Translations under genes and position numbers: made by a program
Notes under the pieces: generated by a model
The model's input: the letters and a program-made list of their open reading frames with translations, nothing else
The model's database searches: none
Told to the model about the DNA's origin: nothing
Shown: piece by piece, positions 32,261 to 38,590 of the stretch
Numbering within the stretch: position 1 is the first letter of the stretch
How the letters are laid out: each line of letters opens with the position of its first letter
NCBI GenBank assembly: GCA_964569055.1
Contig: CAZMSZ010000018.1
Span: forward strand, 1-38,590
Direction of reading: 5' to 3'
Origin: JAWLGW01 sp964569055
GTDB lineage: Bacteria; Planctomycetota; J058
Length of the DNA stretch: 38,590 bases

Positions 32261-34021
32261 GTGGCCTACTACACCCCAGACCTCTACTTCGAGAAGCAGG
32301 GCGAGCAGAAGCACCGGCGACGGGCGCTCGAGAAGGTCCCCATCCACGCCACGGCCTTCCTCGGGTTCGCCGTCCGCGGCCCGATCGGCAAGCCGGTGCG
32401 CGTGACGTCGTGGCGCAGCTTCGAGGCGCTGTTCGGCGGCGCCAGCCCCGACTACCTCATGCCGCACACCGTGTTCTCGTTCTTCGCCAACGGCGGGCGC
32501 GAGGCCATGATCCTGCGCGTCGGTCGCCAGGAGGGCGAGGGCGCGGCGACCTGCGCCAGCCTCACGCTCAAGGACCTGTACGGTCGTCCCACGCTGAAGG
32601 TGCGCGCCAAGGACCCGGGCAAGTGGGGCCGCGGCGTCAAGGTCCGGGTGGCCGCCGGCTCGCGGCCGCCCATCACCAAGGTGATGGCCCCGCTCGAGCG
32701 CGGCGCGACCGAGGCGATCGTGCAGCTCACCAAGGGCTTCGAGCCCGGCGCGGTGGTGCGGATCGGCAGCGGCGTGCGCGCCGAGTACGTCACGATCGAG
32801 GCGGTCGAGCGCAAGCGGATCCGCTGGAGCAAGCGCCAGGCGCTGCGCGGCCGCTACGAGGAGGCCGCCGTCGAGGGCGTGGAGCTGCAGGTCAGCGTGA
32901 CCAGCCCGTTCGGGTTCGAGATCCACGACAACCTCGTGTTCACGCCCGGCCACCAGCGCAACCTCGTCACGGTGATCAACCAGACCTCGAACACGATCGA
33001 GGTCGAGGACCTGCGCTCGCGCACGCCCTCGCCCTTCAACCTCCCCCAGGCGGAGGTCGAGGTGGCGCTGCAGGGCGGCGAGGACGGCGCGGCGGTCGCC
33101 ACGCCGGGCGACTTCATCGGCCGCGACCTCGGGCTCGGCGACCGCACGGGCCTGTTCTCGCTCGAGGACTACGACGACGTCGGCATGGTCTGCGCGCCCG
33201 ACCTCGACACGGCCCTCGAGACGGTGGAGGGGTTCGACGAAGAGGCGTTCGAGGCCGTCCAGCAGGCGATCATCGACTTCTGCGAGCGCCGCAAGACCGC
33301 GGTCGCGCTGCTCGACATGCCGCGCGGCTTCGACCTCGACGAGGCGCGCGACTGGCGGGCGCGGTTCGACTCCAAGTACGCCTGCGTGTTCTACCCCTGG
33401 GTGCTGGCGCCCGACCCCCTGCGCGGCGCCGGCGCGACGCGCCTGGTGCCGCCCTGCGGCCACGTGGCCGGGCTCACCGCGCAGGTCGACTCGGAGCAAG
33501 GGGTCCACCGCGCGGCCGCCAACCTGCCGCTCAAGGACGTGATCGGCCTCGAGCGCACGCTCCACAAGGACCTGATCGACATCCTCGCGCCCGAGGGGAT
33601 CAACTGCATCCGCTCCTTCCGCGGCCGCGGCTTCCGGCCCTGGGGCGCGCGGACGCTCTCCTCCAACGCCTCCTGGCAGCACCTCAACGTCCGGCGCCTG
33701 TTCATCATGATCGAGCGCTCGGTCGCGGAGGGGACGGAGTGGGCCGTGTTCGAGCCCAACACCTGGGACACGTGGAAGGCGGTCGAGCGGCAGGTGTCGA
33801 CGTTCCTCTACAAGCTGTGGCGCGAGGGGGCGCTGATCGGGGACGTGCCCGAGCAGGCGTTCTACGTGCGCTGCGACGAGGGGCTCAACACGCTCGAGGT
33901 CCGCGAGGCCGGCGAGTTCCACTGCGAGATCGGGGTGGCGCCCGTCCGCCCCGCCGAGTTCCTCGTGTTCCGGATCGGTCAGCAGGCGAAGGACATCATC
34001 ACTGAGGAGCCGTACGCGTAG
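32261..34021 (+). CDS. contractile tail sheath protein, long form
   Basis: 586 residues from GTG at 32261, with GGATGAGG just upstream. The N-terminus (YYTPDLYFEKQGEQ, then FLGFAVRGPIGKPVRV) and C-terminal core (GINCIRSFRGRGFRPWGARTLSSN, HLNVRRLFIMIERSV, WAVFEPNTWDTW, TFLYKLWREGALIG) align with the first sheath. Between them is an added domain of about 170 residues (roughly 100-280: LKVRAKDPGKWGRGVKVRVAAG ... GFEIHDNLVFTPG), the outer domain seen in long eCIS and phage sheaths. Having one short and one long sheath is common in eCIS (Afp2-4), where they may form different parts of the sheath. It starts a second module: sheath, tube, coiled coil, giant protein. Confidence 0.92.
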   Translation: MAYYTPDLYFEKQGEQKHRRRALEKVPIHATAFLGFAVRGPIGKPVRVTSWRSFEALFGGASPDYLMPHTVFSFFANGGREAMILRVGRQEGEGAATCASLTLKDLYGRPTLKVRAKDPGKWGRGVKVRVAAGSRPPITKVMAPLERGATEAIVQLTKGFEPGAVVRIGSGVRAEYVTIEAVERKRIRWSKRQALRGRYEEAAVEGVELQVSVTSPFGFEIHDNLVFTPGHQRNLVTVINQTSNTIEVEDLRSRTPSPFNLPQAEVEVALQGGEDGAAVATPGDFIGRDLGLGDRTGLFSLEDYDDVGMVCAPDLDTALETVEGFDEEAFEAVQQAIIDFCERRKTAVALLDMPRGFDLDEARDWRARFDSKYACVFYPWVLAPDPLRGAGATRLVPPCGHVAGLTAQVDSEQGVHRAAANLPLKDVIGLERTLHKDLIDILAPEGINCIRSFRGRGFRPWGARTLSSNASWQHLNVRRLFIMIERSVAEGTEWAVFEPNTWDTWKAVERQVSTFLYKLWREGALIGDVPEQAFYVRCDEGLNTLEVREAGEFHCEIGVAPVRPAEFLVFRIGQQAKDIITEEPYA

Positions 34022-34046
34022 CGATACGCGGGCTGCGGAGGCGTTC

Positions 34047-34481
34047 ATGGCCGAGGCGCACCTCGACATCTACAACCAGAAGTACCGCTTCAAGGTGACC
34101 ATCGACGGGGTCGATGCGGTCAACTTCCGCGAGGTCGAGGGCCTCGGCGTGCAGCTCGACGTGATCGAGCTGTACGAGGGCGGCGACAACACGCACCACC
34201 ACAAGCTGATCGGCGGGACCCGCTTCACGAACATCGTGCTCCGGCGCGGCACCACCGACAGCAAGGCGCTGTTCGACTGGGTCAAGAAGACCCTCTCGGG
34301 CACGATCGAGCGCAAGAACGGCTCGATCGAGGCGCTCAACCAGCAAGGCGACCCGGTGGTCCGCTGGGACTTCAAGAACGCCTGGCCGTGCCGCTACGAG
34401 GGGCCGACCTTCCGCGGCGCCGACAGCGAGGTCGCGTTCGAGCTGATCGAGCTCGCGCACGACGGCTTCGAGATGGCCTGA
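34047..34481 (+). CDS. tube protein (phage tail tube, gp19-like), third copy
   Basis: 144 residues from ATG at 34047 (GGAGG nine bases upstream). Sequence YRFKVTIDGVDAVNFREVEGLGVQLDVIELYEGGDN, HHHKLIGGTRFTNIVLRRGTTDSKALFDWVKKTL and KNAWPCRYEGPTFRGADSEVAFELIELAHDGFEM is the most standard gp19/Afp1-Afp5-like tube of the three. It begins 26 bases after the long sheath. The typical features of the conserved family (FxEVxGL and LxRGxTDSxxLFDWV) suggest that this copy builds the main shaft or its distal part, though this cannot be decided here. Confidence 0.9.
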   Translation: MAEAHLDIYNQKYRFKVTIDGVDAVNFREVEGLGVQLDVIELYEGGDNTHHHKLIGGTRFTNIVLRRGTTDSKALFDWVKKTLSGTIERKNGSIEALNQQGDPVVRWDFKNAWPCRYEGPTFRGADSEVAFELIELAHDGFEMA

Positions 34482-34495
34482 GCGCGGAGGGCCAC

Positions 34496-35464
34496 GTGGA
34501 CAGCGGGATCAGCCGACTCGTCGACAAGATCCGGCGCACCGATGCGCGCCGCCAGGAGGTCCGCGCGCGGATCCTCGAGGCGGGCGGCACGGGCGTGGGC
34601 AACTACGACGCCGAGCTCGCGGTGCTCAACCGCGAGATCGAGCGCTACGCGGTGCGGATCAACCGCCAGCTGCAGGACTGCGCGCGGCGGGGCAAGAGCC
34701 CCGGCAAGCCCGAGGTCGGCGCGGTCGGCGACCCCGAGCTGCACCAGTTCCTGCTGCAGGTGCAGAAGACGTGCGCCCAGCTGGAGCGGGCCAAGCCGAT
34801 GGGGGGCCCGCCCAAGGGCGGCACGCGCGAGGCCGGCATGCTGGCGCGCGACGAGGCCGAGGCCAAGCGCATGCGCCAGCAGCTCAAGCAGCGGCAGCGC
34901 CAGACCGAGGACGAGGTCCGCAAGACGGACCGCGCCATGGACGACCTCGACCGCGACGGCAAGCGGCTCGAGAAGGAGCGCGACAAGGTCGAGCGGCAGC
35001 GCGAGCGGCTCCAGCAGGAGAAGGACAAGGTCGCGCGCGACCGCGACCAGGCGCACGCCAAGAAGCACGCCGCCGAGAAGGAGGTCGCCAGCCTCGAGCA
35101 GAAGAAGCGCCAGCAGCTGCAGCAGCTCAAGACGCTGCGCCAGCCGCTGCGGCGCTCCAGCCTCGAGCAGGAGGTCCAGAAGACCAACCGCTCGATCGCC
35201 GAGGCGCGCCACACGATCAAGGTGCAGGAGGCGAACATCGAGCGGCAGGGCAAGATCTTCGAGTCGCACGAGCGCGAGCTCGAGCAGCTCGACGAGGCGC
35301 TCAAGCGGCTCGACAAGGAGCGCGAGCGGCTCGCCTCCGAGGAGAAGAAGCGCCTCGAGGACCGCAAGGAGCAGCTCCAGCGGGCCAAGTCCGAGGACGA
35401 CGGGCGCCTCGCCAAGCTCGACGAGGCCGAGCGGTCGCTGCGGAAGGCGACCTCGCCGGTCTAG
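34496..35464 (+). CDS. long coiled-coil protein in the eCIS operon
   Basis: 322 residues from GTG at 34496, with GGAGGG just upstream and the tube stop 15 bases before. After a helical N-terminus (ISRLVDKIRRTDARRQEVRARIL), residues about 115-315 are an almost unbroken charged coiled coil (KLERERDK-type heptads such as KRLEKERDKVERQRERLQ and LEQLDEALKRLDKERERLA). There are few Cys and no signal peptide. Position after a tube gene suggests a tape-measure, scaffold or assembly factor. But tape-measure proteins in eCIS (Afp14) are usually larger and lie near the 3' end of the cluster, so this is an unassigned eCIS-associated protein. Coiled coil itself is certain. Confidence 0.75.
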   Translation: MDSGISRLVDKIRRTDARRQEVRARILEAGGTGVGNYDAELAVLNREIERYAVRINRQLQDCARRGKSPGKPEVGAVGDPELHQFLLQVQKTCAQLERAKPMGGPPKGGTREAGMLARDEAEAKRMRQQLKQRQRQTEDEVRKTDRAMDDLDRDGKRLEKERDKVERQRERLQQEKDKVARDRDQAHAKKHAAEKEVASLEQKKRQQLQQLKTLRQPLRRSSLEQEVQKTNRSIAEARHTIKVQEANIERQGKIFESHERELEQLDEALKRLDKERERLASEEKKRLEDRKEQLQRAKSEDDGRLAKLDEAERSLRKATSPV

Positions 35465-35483
35465 GCCGGTCGGAGGAGGAGCG

Positions 35484-38400
35484 ATGGCGGGCTCGCAGGG
35501 CATGGCGCGCTTCCAGACGTGGGCCGAGCAGGAGCGCCTCTCGCAGCGCGATGAGGGGGAGGCGCCGGGCGCCGCGCGCGAGCTGTTGAAGCAGCTCGCG
35601 GGCGAGGTCACCGCCGAGCGGCTGGCCGAGCTCGGCGCGCTGGCGGCGGTCGCCGAGCGGGTGTCGACCCAGGCGCGCGAGCGGCTGGCCGAGGCGGTCG
35701 GCGCCGCGTTCGCCGCCGAGGCGCGCGCGCTGCTCGAGCGCGGCGAGCGCCGGGGGCTGGCGCGGTTCGCCCTCGGCGCCGCGGTCGCCCTCGACGGCAC
35801 GGGGCTCCTGCGCGGGAGCGACCCGCTGGCCGTGGCGGCGCGGGCCGAGGCGCGCGGCCACGGCGGCGCCTTGAGCGAGCTGGTGAGCGACCTCCTCGCC
35901 GAGCAGGAGGCGGCGCCCGCCGAGCCGCCCGCCGACTCGGCCGAGCTGACCAAGGCGCTCGAGCGGCTGGTGTCGGCCGTCGCGGCCGGCGCGCCCAGCG
36001 AGCGGCTCGACGCGCTCGCCGCCGACGCGGCCGAGGCGACCGCCGAGGTGGCCGAGAGCCGCGGCGCGGTCGCGTACGTGCTCGTGCGGCAGGCGTTCGA
36101 GCGCGGGGCCCGCCTGGTGGCCGACGTGGCCGGCCTGCGCCGGCTGGCGCGCGCCTTCGCGCCGCTGCTCGGCGAGGGCTTCTTGGCCTTCCACCCGCTC
36201 GCCGCCCTGCTGCGTCCGGCCTGGACCGACTCGCCGCGCGCGCGCCCCGACGCGGGCCCGCGCGAGCAGGAGCGCGAGGCGAGCTTCGCCGAGCGGCTGC
36301 TCGCGCGGCTCGAGGACCGCAGCCAGTTCAAGCTGCCCGACCTGATCCGCAAGCCGGCGATCGCCGAGGCGATGCTGGCGCGGGTCGAGGCGCGCCTCAC
36401 CAACCTCGCCAAGGCGACCTCCTGGGCCGACCGCGCCGAGCGCTTCGTGTCGGGCATGGCGGACCGCGCGTTCCGGTTCGACCGCCGGTTCGGGCTGCTC
36501 GATCGCCTGCTGGGCGCGACGGGTGACCCGTTCGATCGGCTGGCGCTCGGCCGGTTCGACCTCGCCGCCGAGCTCGCCCCGCTGGCCGCGCTGAACCTCA
36601 GCAACCTGGTCCTGCCGGTGACCGAGGTCGTGTCGAGCGACGCCGGCTTCGGCGGCTTCGGCGGGTTCGGCGGCGGGTTCGGCGGCATGGGCGGGCTCGG
36701 CCTGGGTGGCCTGGGCAGCATGGGCGTCCCCGCCCTGGGCGCGTTCCCGGCCGGCATGCCCGGACTGGGCGCGCTGGGCCCGGCTCAGCTCGCCAACCTC
36801 GGCGGCCTCGGCGGGCTCAACCTCGGGCAGCTGCCGGGCGGCCTCGCCAAGCTCGTCCGCTCCGGCAAGCTCGGGCCGCAGGTCCTCAAGGCGCTCCTCG
36901 CCGGCAAGAACCTGCGCGGCCTGTCGGGCCTGCTGGGCGGCGGCTTCACCGGCAGCGGCCTGCGGGTGGGCGGGCTCGGCGGCCGCGGCGGTCGCGGGCT
37001 GCAGCTCTTGCTCCGCGCGCCGGGCGGGCTGCGCCACCTCGCGCTCGGCCTGGGTGGCGGGCGGGTGCCCACGGGCTACGCGGCCGGCCTGCAGGTGCCG
37101 GGCGCGCCCCGCGCCGGGCTGCTGCTGCCCGCCCTTGGGCGCGGCGCCTTCGGGGTGCGCGGCTACGCCCCGAGCCTGCGCGGGATGGCGGGAGGACTGC
37201 CGGGCTGGGCGCTGCCGGCCGGGATCCGCGGCAGCTTCGGCGCTCCGAGCGTGCGGCTGGGCGGGCGGATCGACTTCGGTCGGCTGGGGTCGTTCGGCGG
37301 CGGCGGCGCGCTGCGCGGCCTGGGTCGCAGCGGGCTGGGCGCGTCGCTGGGCGCGCTGGCGCTTGGATCCGCGCGCGTGCGGCTCCCCGCGACCGGGTTC
37401 GCCGGCGGCGGGCTGCGCGGGCTGGCGCTCCCCGGGCTGCCCGCGCGCGGCGCCGGCCTGGCCGGGCTGCCGGGCGGGCTGCGCGGCGGGTTCTCCGCGC
37501 CCGGGCTGCGGCTGCCGGGCACCTTCCGCGGCGCGGGCGGGCTCCCGTTCGGGCTCCCGGCGCGCGGCGGGCTGTTCGACTTCCGGCTCGACGGCTTCGG
37601 TCGCCCGCAGCTGGCGAGCTTCGGCTCGCCCGGCGGCCTGTGGCGGCTCAACGCCTCCTCCCTGGGCGGCGGCGCGTTCGGCGGCGGGCGTCCGCGGCTC
37701 GATCTCGCGGGCCTGGGGCGCGGCGCGAGCGGCCTGTCGTTGGGCCTGCCGCGCTTCGCCGGCGGCTTCGGGGGGGCGGCCTTCGGCGGCCTCGGCCTCG
37801 GCGGGTTGCGCCTCCCTGGGCTGCAGCGCGCGTCGGCGTTCGGTCAGGACATGCGGCTCGGCGGGCGACTCCCGCTGTTCCCCGGGGCCGGCCTGCGCTG
37901 GCAGGCGGCGCCCTGGACGGCCGGCGTCGGCCTGGGCGGCGGGAGCCTGTCGCGGCTCGCGCTCCCGAGCGGCTGGCAGGCGCTGGGCGGCGCCCTGCCC
38001 GGCGCGCGGGGCCGCGGCGGCGCGCTGTTCGGCGGCGCGGGCGCGCTGCCGGGGCTGCGCTTGCCCGGGCTGCGCCTGTCGAGCACTCGCCTCCCCGCGG
38101 GCTTCCTGACGCCGTACGGCGCCGGCCTGCCGGCCGGGTTCTCGACGGGCTTCCAGGGCGGCTTCAGCGGGTTCGGCGTGGGAGCGCGCGACTGGCGGGG
38201 GCCGGGCGTTCCGGCCGCGCTGATGCCGGCGCTTGGAAACGTCCGCCTGCAGCTCGGCGCGGCGCTGCCGCGCTTCGACCTCGGCGCGCTGCCGCGGCTG
38301 GCGTCGTCGGGCGCGTTCGGCGCGCCGACGAACTGGCGTCTGCCCTCCTTCGGCGCGGGCTTGCGCGGGCTCGCGCTCCCGCAGGGCGCGCCCGGCTGGC

Positions 38401-38590
38401 TGCGCGGCGGCGCGTTCCCGGGCCTGCCGGGCGCGGGCGCCGGCCTGCGCGGGTTCGCGCTCCCGCGGGGGGTGCCGGGTTGGCTGCACGGCGGGCTGCC
38501 CGGGCTCCGCGGGTTCGCGCTCCCGCAGGGGGCGCCGGGCTGGGCGCGCGCGGGGCTGCCGAGCGCGGGCGCCGGCCTGCGCGGGTTCGC
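35484..38590 (+). CDS. giant Gly/Leu/Arg/Pro-rich protein of the eCIS operon, open at window end
   Basis: ATG at 35484 has GGAGGAGGAGCG just upstream and lies 19 bases after the coiled-coil stop. The frame is open to the end of the window (at least 1035 residues, no stop). Residues 1 to about 385 are helical, Ala/Glu/Arg-rich (AERLAELGALAAVAERV, SFAERLLARLEDRSQFKLPDLIRKPAIAE) and end near VVSSDAGFGG. From there on the sequence is low complexity: GFGG runs, then degenerate repeats such as GLRLPGLR, ALPGLPARG, LRGFALP and GAPGWLRGG. The final 200 residues show imperfect repeats of about 25-35 residues (GLRGFALPQGAPGWxRGG). It may be a fibre, a tape measure or a surface component. No family recognised. 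Confidence 0.75.
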   Translation, partial: MAGSQGMARFQTWAEQERLSQRDEGEAPGAARELLKQLAGEVTAERLAELGALAAVAERVSTQARERLAEAVGAAFAAEARALLERGERRGLARFALGAAVALDGTGLLRGSDPLAVAARAEARGHGGALSELVSDLLAEQEAAPAEPPADSAELTKALERLVSAVAAGAPSERLDALAADAAEATAEVAESRGAVAYVLVRQAFERGARLVADVAGLRRLARAFAPLLGEGFLAFHPLAALLRPAWTDSPRARPDAGPREQEREASFAERLLARLEDRSQFKLPDLIRKPAIAEAMLARVEARLTNLAKATSWADRAERFVSGMADRAFRFDRRFGLLDRLLGATGDPFDRLALGRFDLAAELAPLAALNLSNLVLPVTEVVSSDAGFGGFGGFGGGFGGMGGLGLGGLGSMGVPALGAFPAGMPGLGALGPAQLANLGGLGGLNLGQLPGGLAKLVRSGKLGPQVLKALLAGKNLRGLSGLLGGGFTGSGLRVGGLGGRGGRGLQLLLRAPGGLRHLALGLGGGRVPTGYAAGLQVPGAPRAGLLLPALGRGAFGVRGYAPSLRGMAGGLPGWALPAGIRGSFGAPSVRLGGRIDFGRLGSFGGGGALRGLGRSGLGASLGALALGSARVRLPATGFAGGGLRGLALPGLPARGAGLAGLPGGLRGGFSAPGLRLPGTFRGAGGLPFGLPARGGLFDFRLDGFGRPQLASFGSPGGLWRLNASSLGGGAFGGGRPRLDLAGLGRGASGLSLGLPRFAGGFGGAAFGGLGLGGLRLPGLQRASAFGQDMRLGGRLPLFPGAGLRWQAAPWTAGVGLGGGSLSRLALPSGWQALGGALPGARGRGGALFGGAGALPGLRLPGLRLSSTRLPAGFLTPYGAGLPAGFSTGFQGGFSGFGVGARDWRGPGVPAALMPALGNVRLQLGAALPRFDLGALPRLASSGAFGAPTNWRLPSFGAGLRGLALPQGAPGWLRGGAFPGLPGAGAGLRGFALPRGVPGWLHGGLPGLRGFALPQGAPGWARAGLPSAGAGLRGF

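Noticed and set aside
35301..38489. Long minus-strand open frame opposite the giant protein
   Set aside because: Gln/Arg/Ala-rich shadow. The plus-strand frame has a strong ribosome site, sits in the eCIS operon and begins with a normal helical domain. The repetitive GC composition opens several frames, so the plus-strand call is not beyond doubt.
28212..38590. Prophage
   Set aside because: Sheath, tube and terminator proteins without capsid, portal, terminase, integrase or lysis genes, and a Pvc16/DUF4255 protein, fit an eCIS better; the window ends before the cluster does.

Overview
The window is very GC-rich (one 60-base sample at 8641 counts 47 G/C) and carries two 100-N scaffold gaps, so it is probably a draft or metagenome assembly. 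A Planctomycetota-like bacterium is the best guess. The reasons are an FHA protein with an N-terminal CxC...CxxC ribbon, a Ycf46/DUF1257/DUF2997 trio, large lipoproteins with Ser/Ala/Pro linkers, and heavy use of GTG starts. This assignment is inference.

Layout. (1) 1-2705, minus strand: a BNR-propeller protein (cut by the window edge), a MoaD/ThiS-like ubiquitin-fold protein and a zinc-less alcohol dehydrogenase-like oxidoreductase; a hypothetical protein is cut by the first gap. (2) 2706-6487: an island of clearly lower GC (a 60-base sample at 3781 counts 35 G/C). It encodes a bacterial ubiquitin-like conjugation system: a DUF2604-type UBL ending in GG, an E2-like protein, an E1/ThiF-like protein, and a convergent JAB/JAMM peptidase. 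(3) 6488-15079, minus strand: two big lipoproteins, small cytosolic proteins, a zinc-ribbon/FHA protein and a degenerate peptidase-like lipoprotein. (4) 15200-21056: adenosine deaminase, carbamate kinase, a secreted acidic Trp-rich protein and a trypsin-like protease. (5) 21057-21449: a 53-bp repeat array holding the second gap. (6) 21450-28099, minus strand: a long co-directional operon with a MutS2-like ATPase, three unknown proteins, a Ycf46-type AAA+ ATPase, DUF1257 (Ycf35-like), DUF2997 and a pentapeptide-repeat protein. (7) 28212-38590, plus strand, divergent from (6): structural genes of an extracellular contractile injection system (eCIS). These are a Pvc16/Afp16-like DUF4255 terminator, two sheath proteins, three tube proteins, a tail-assembly chaperone, a coiled-coil protein, and a giant Gly/Leu/Arg/Pro-rich protein that runs off the window. 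Baseplate, spike and LysM genes are not in the window and would be expected downstream.

The most unusual points are as follows. A G8 tract at the end of the tail chaperone gene is followed by a -1-frame DUF6760-like reading frame with no ATG, GTG or TTG codon, which points to a frameshift-made fusion. The giant GLRLPG-rich protein sits in the eCIS operon. A Ycf46/Ycf35/DUF2997 operon is divergent from the eCIS. The low-GC UBL-E2-E1 operon has its JAB peptidase on the opposite strand.
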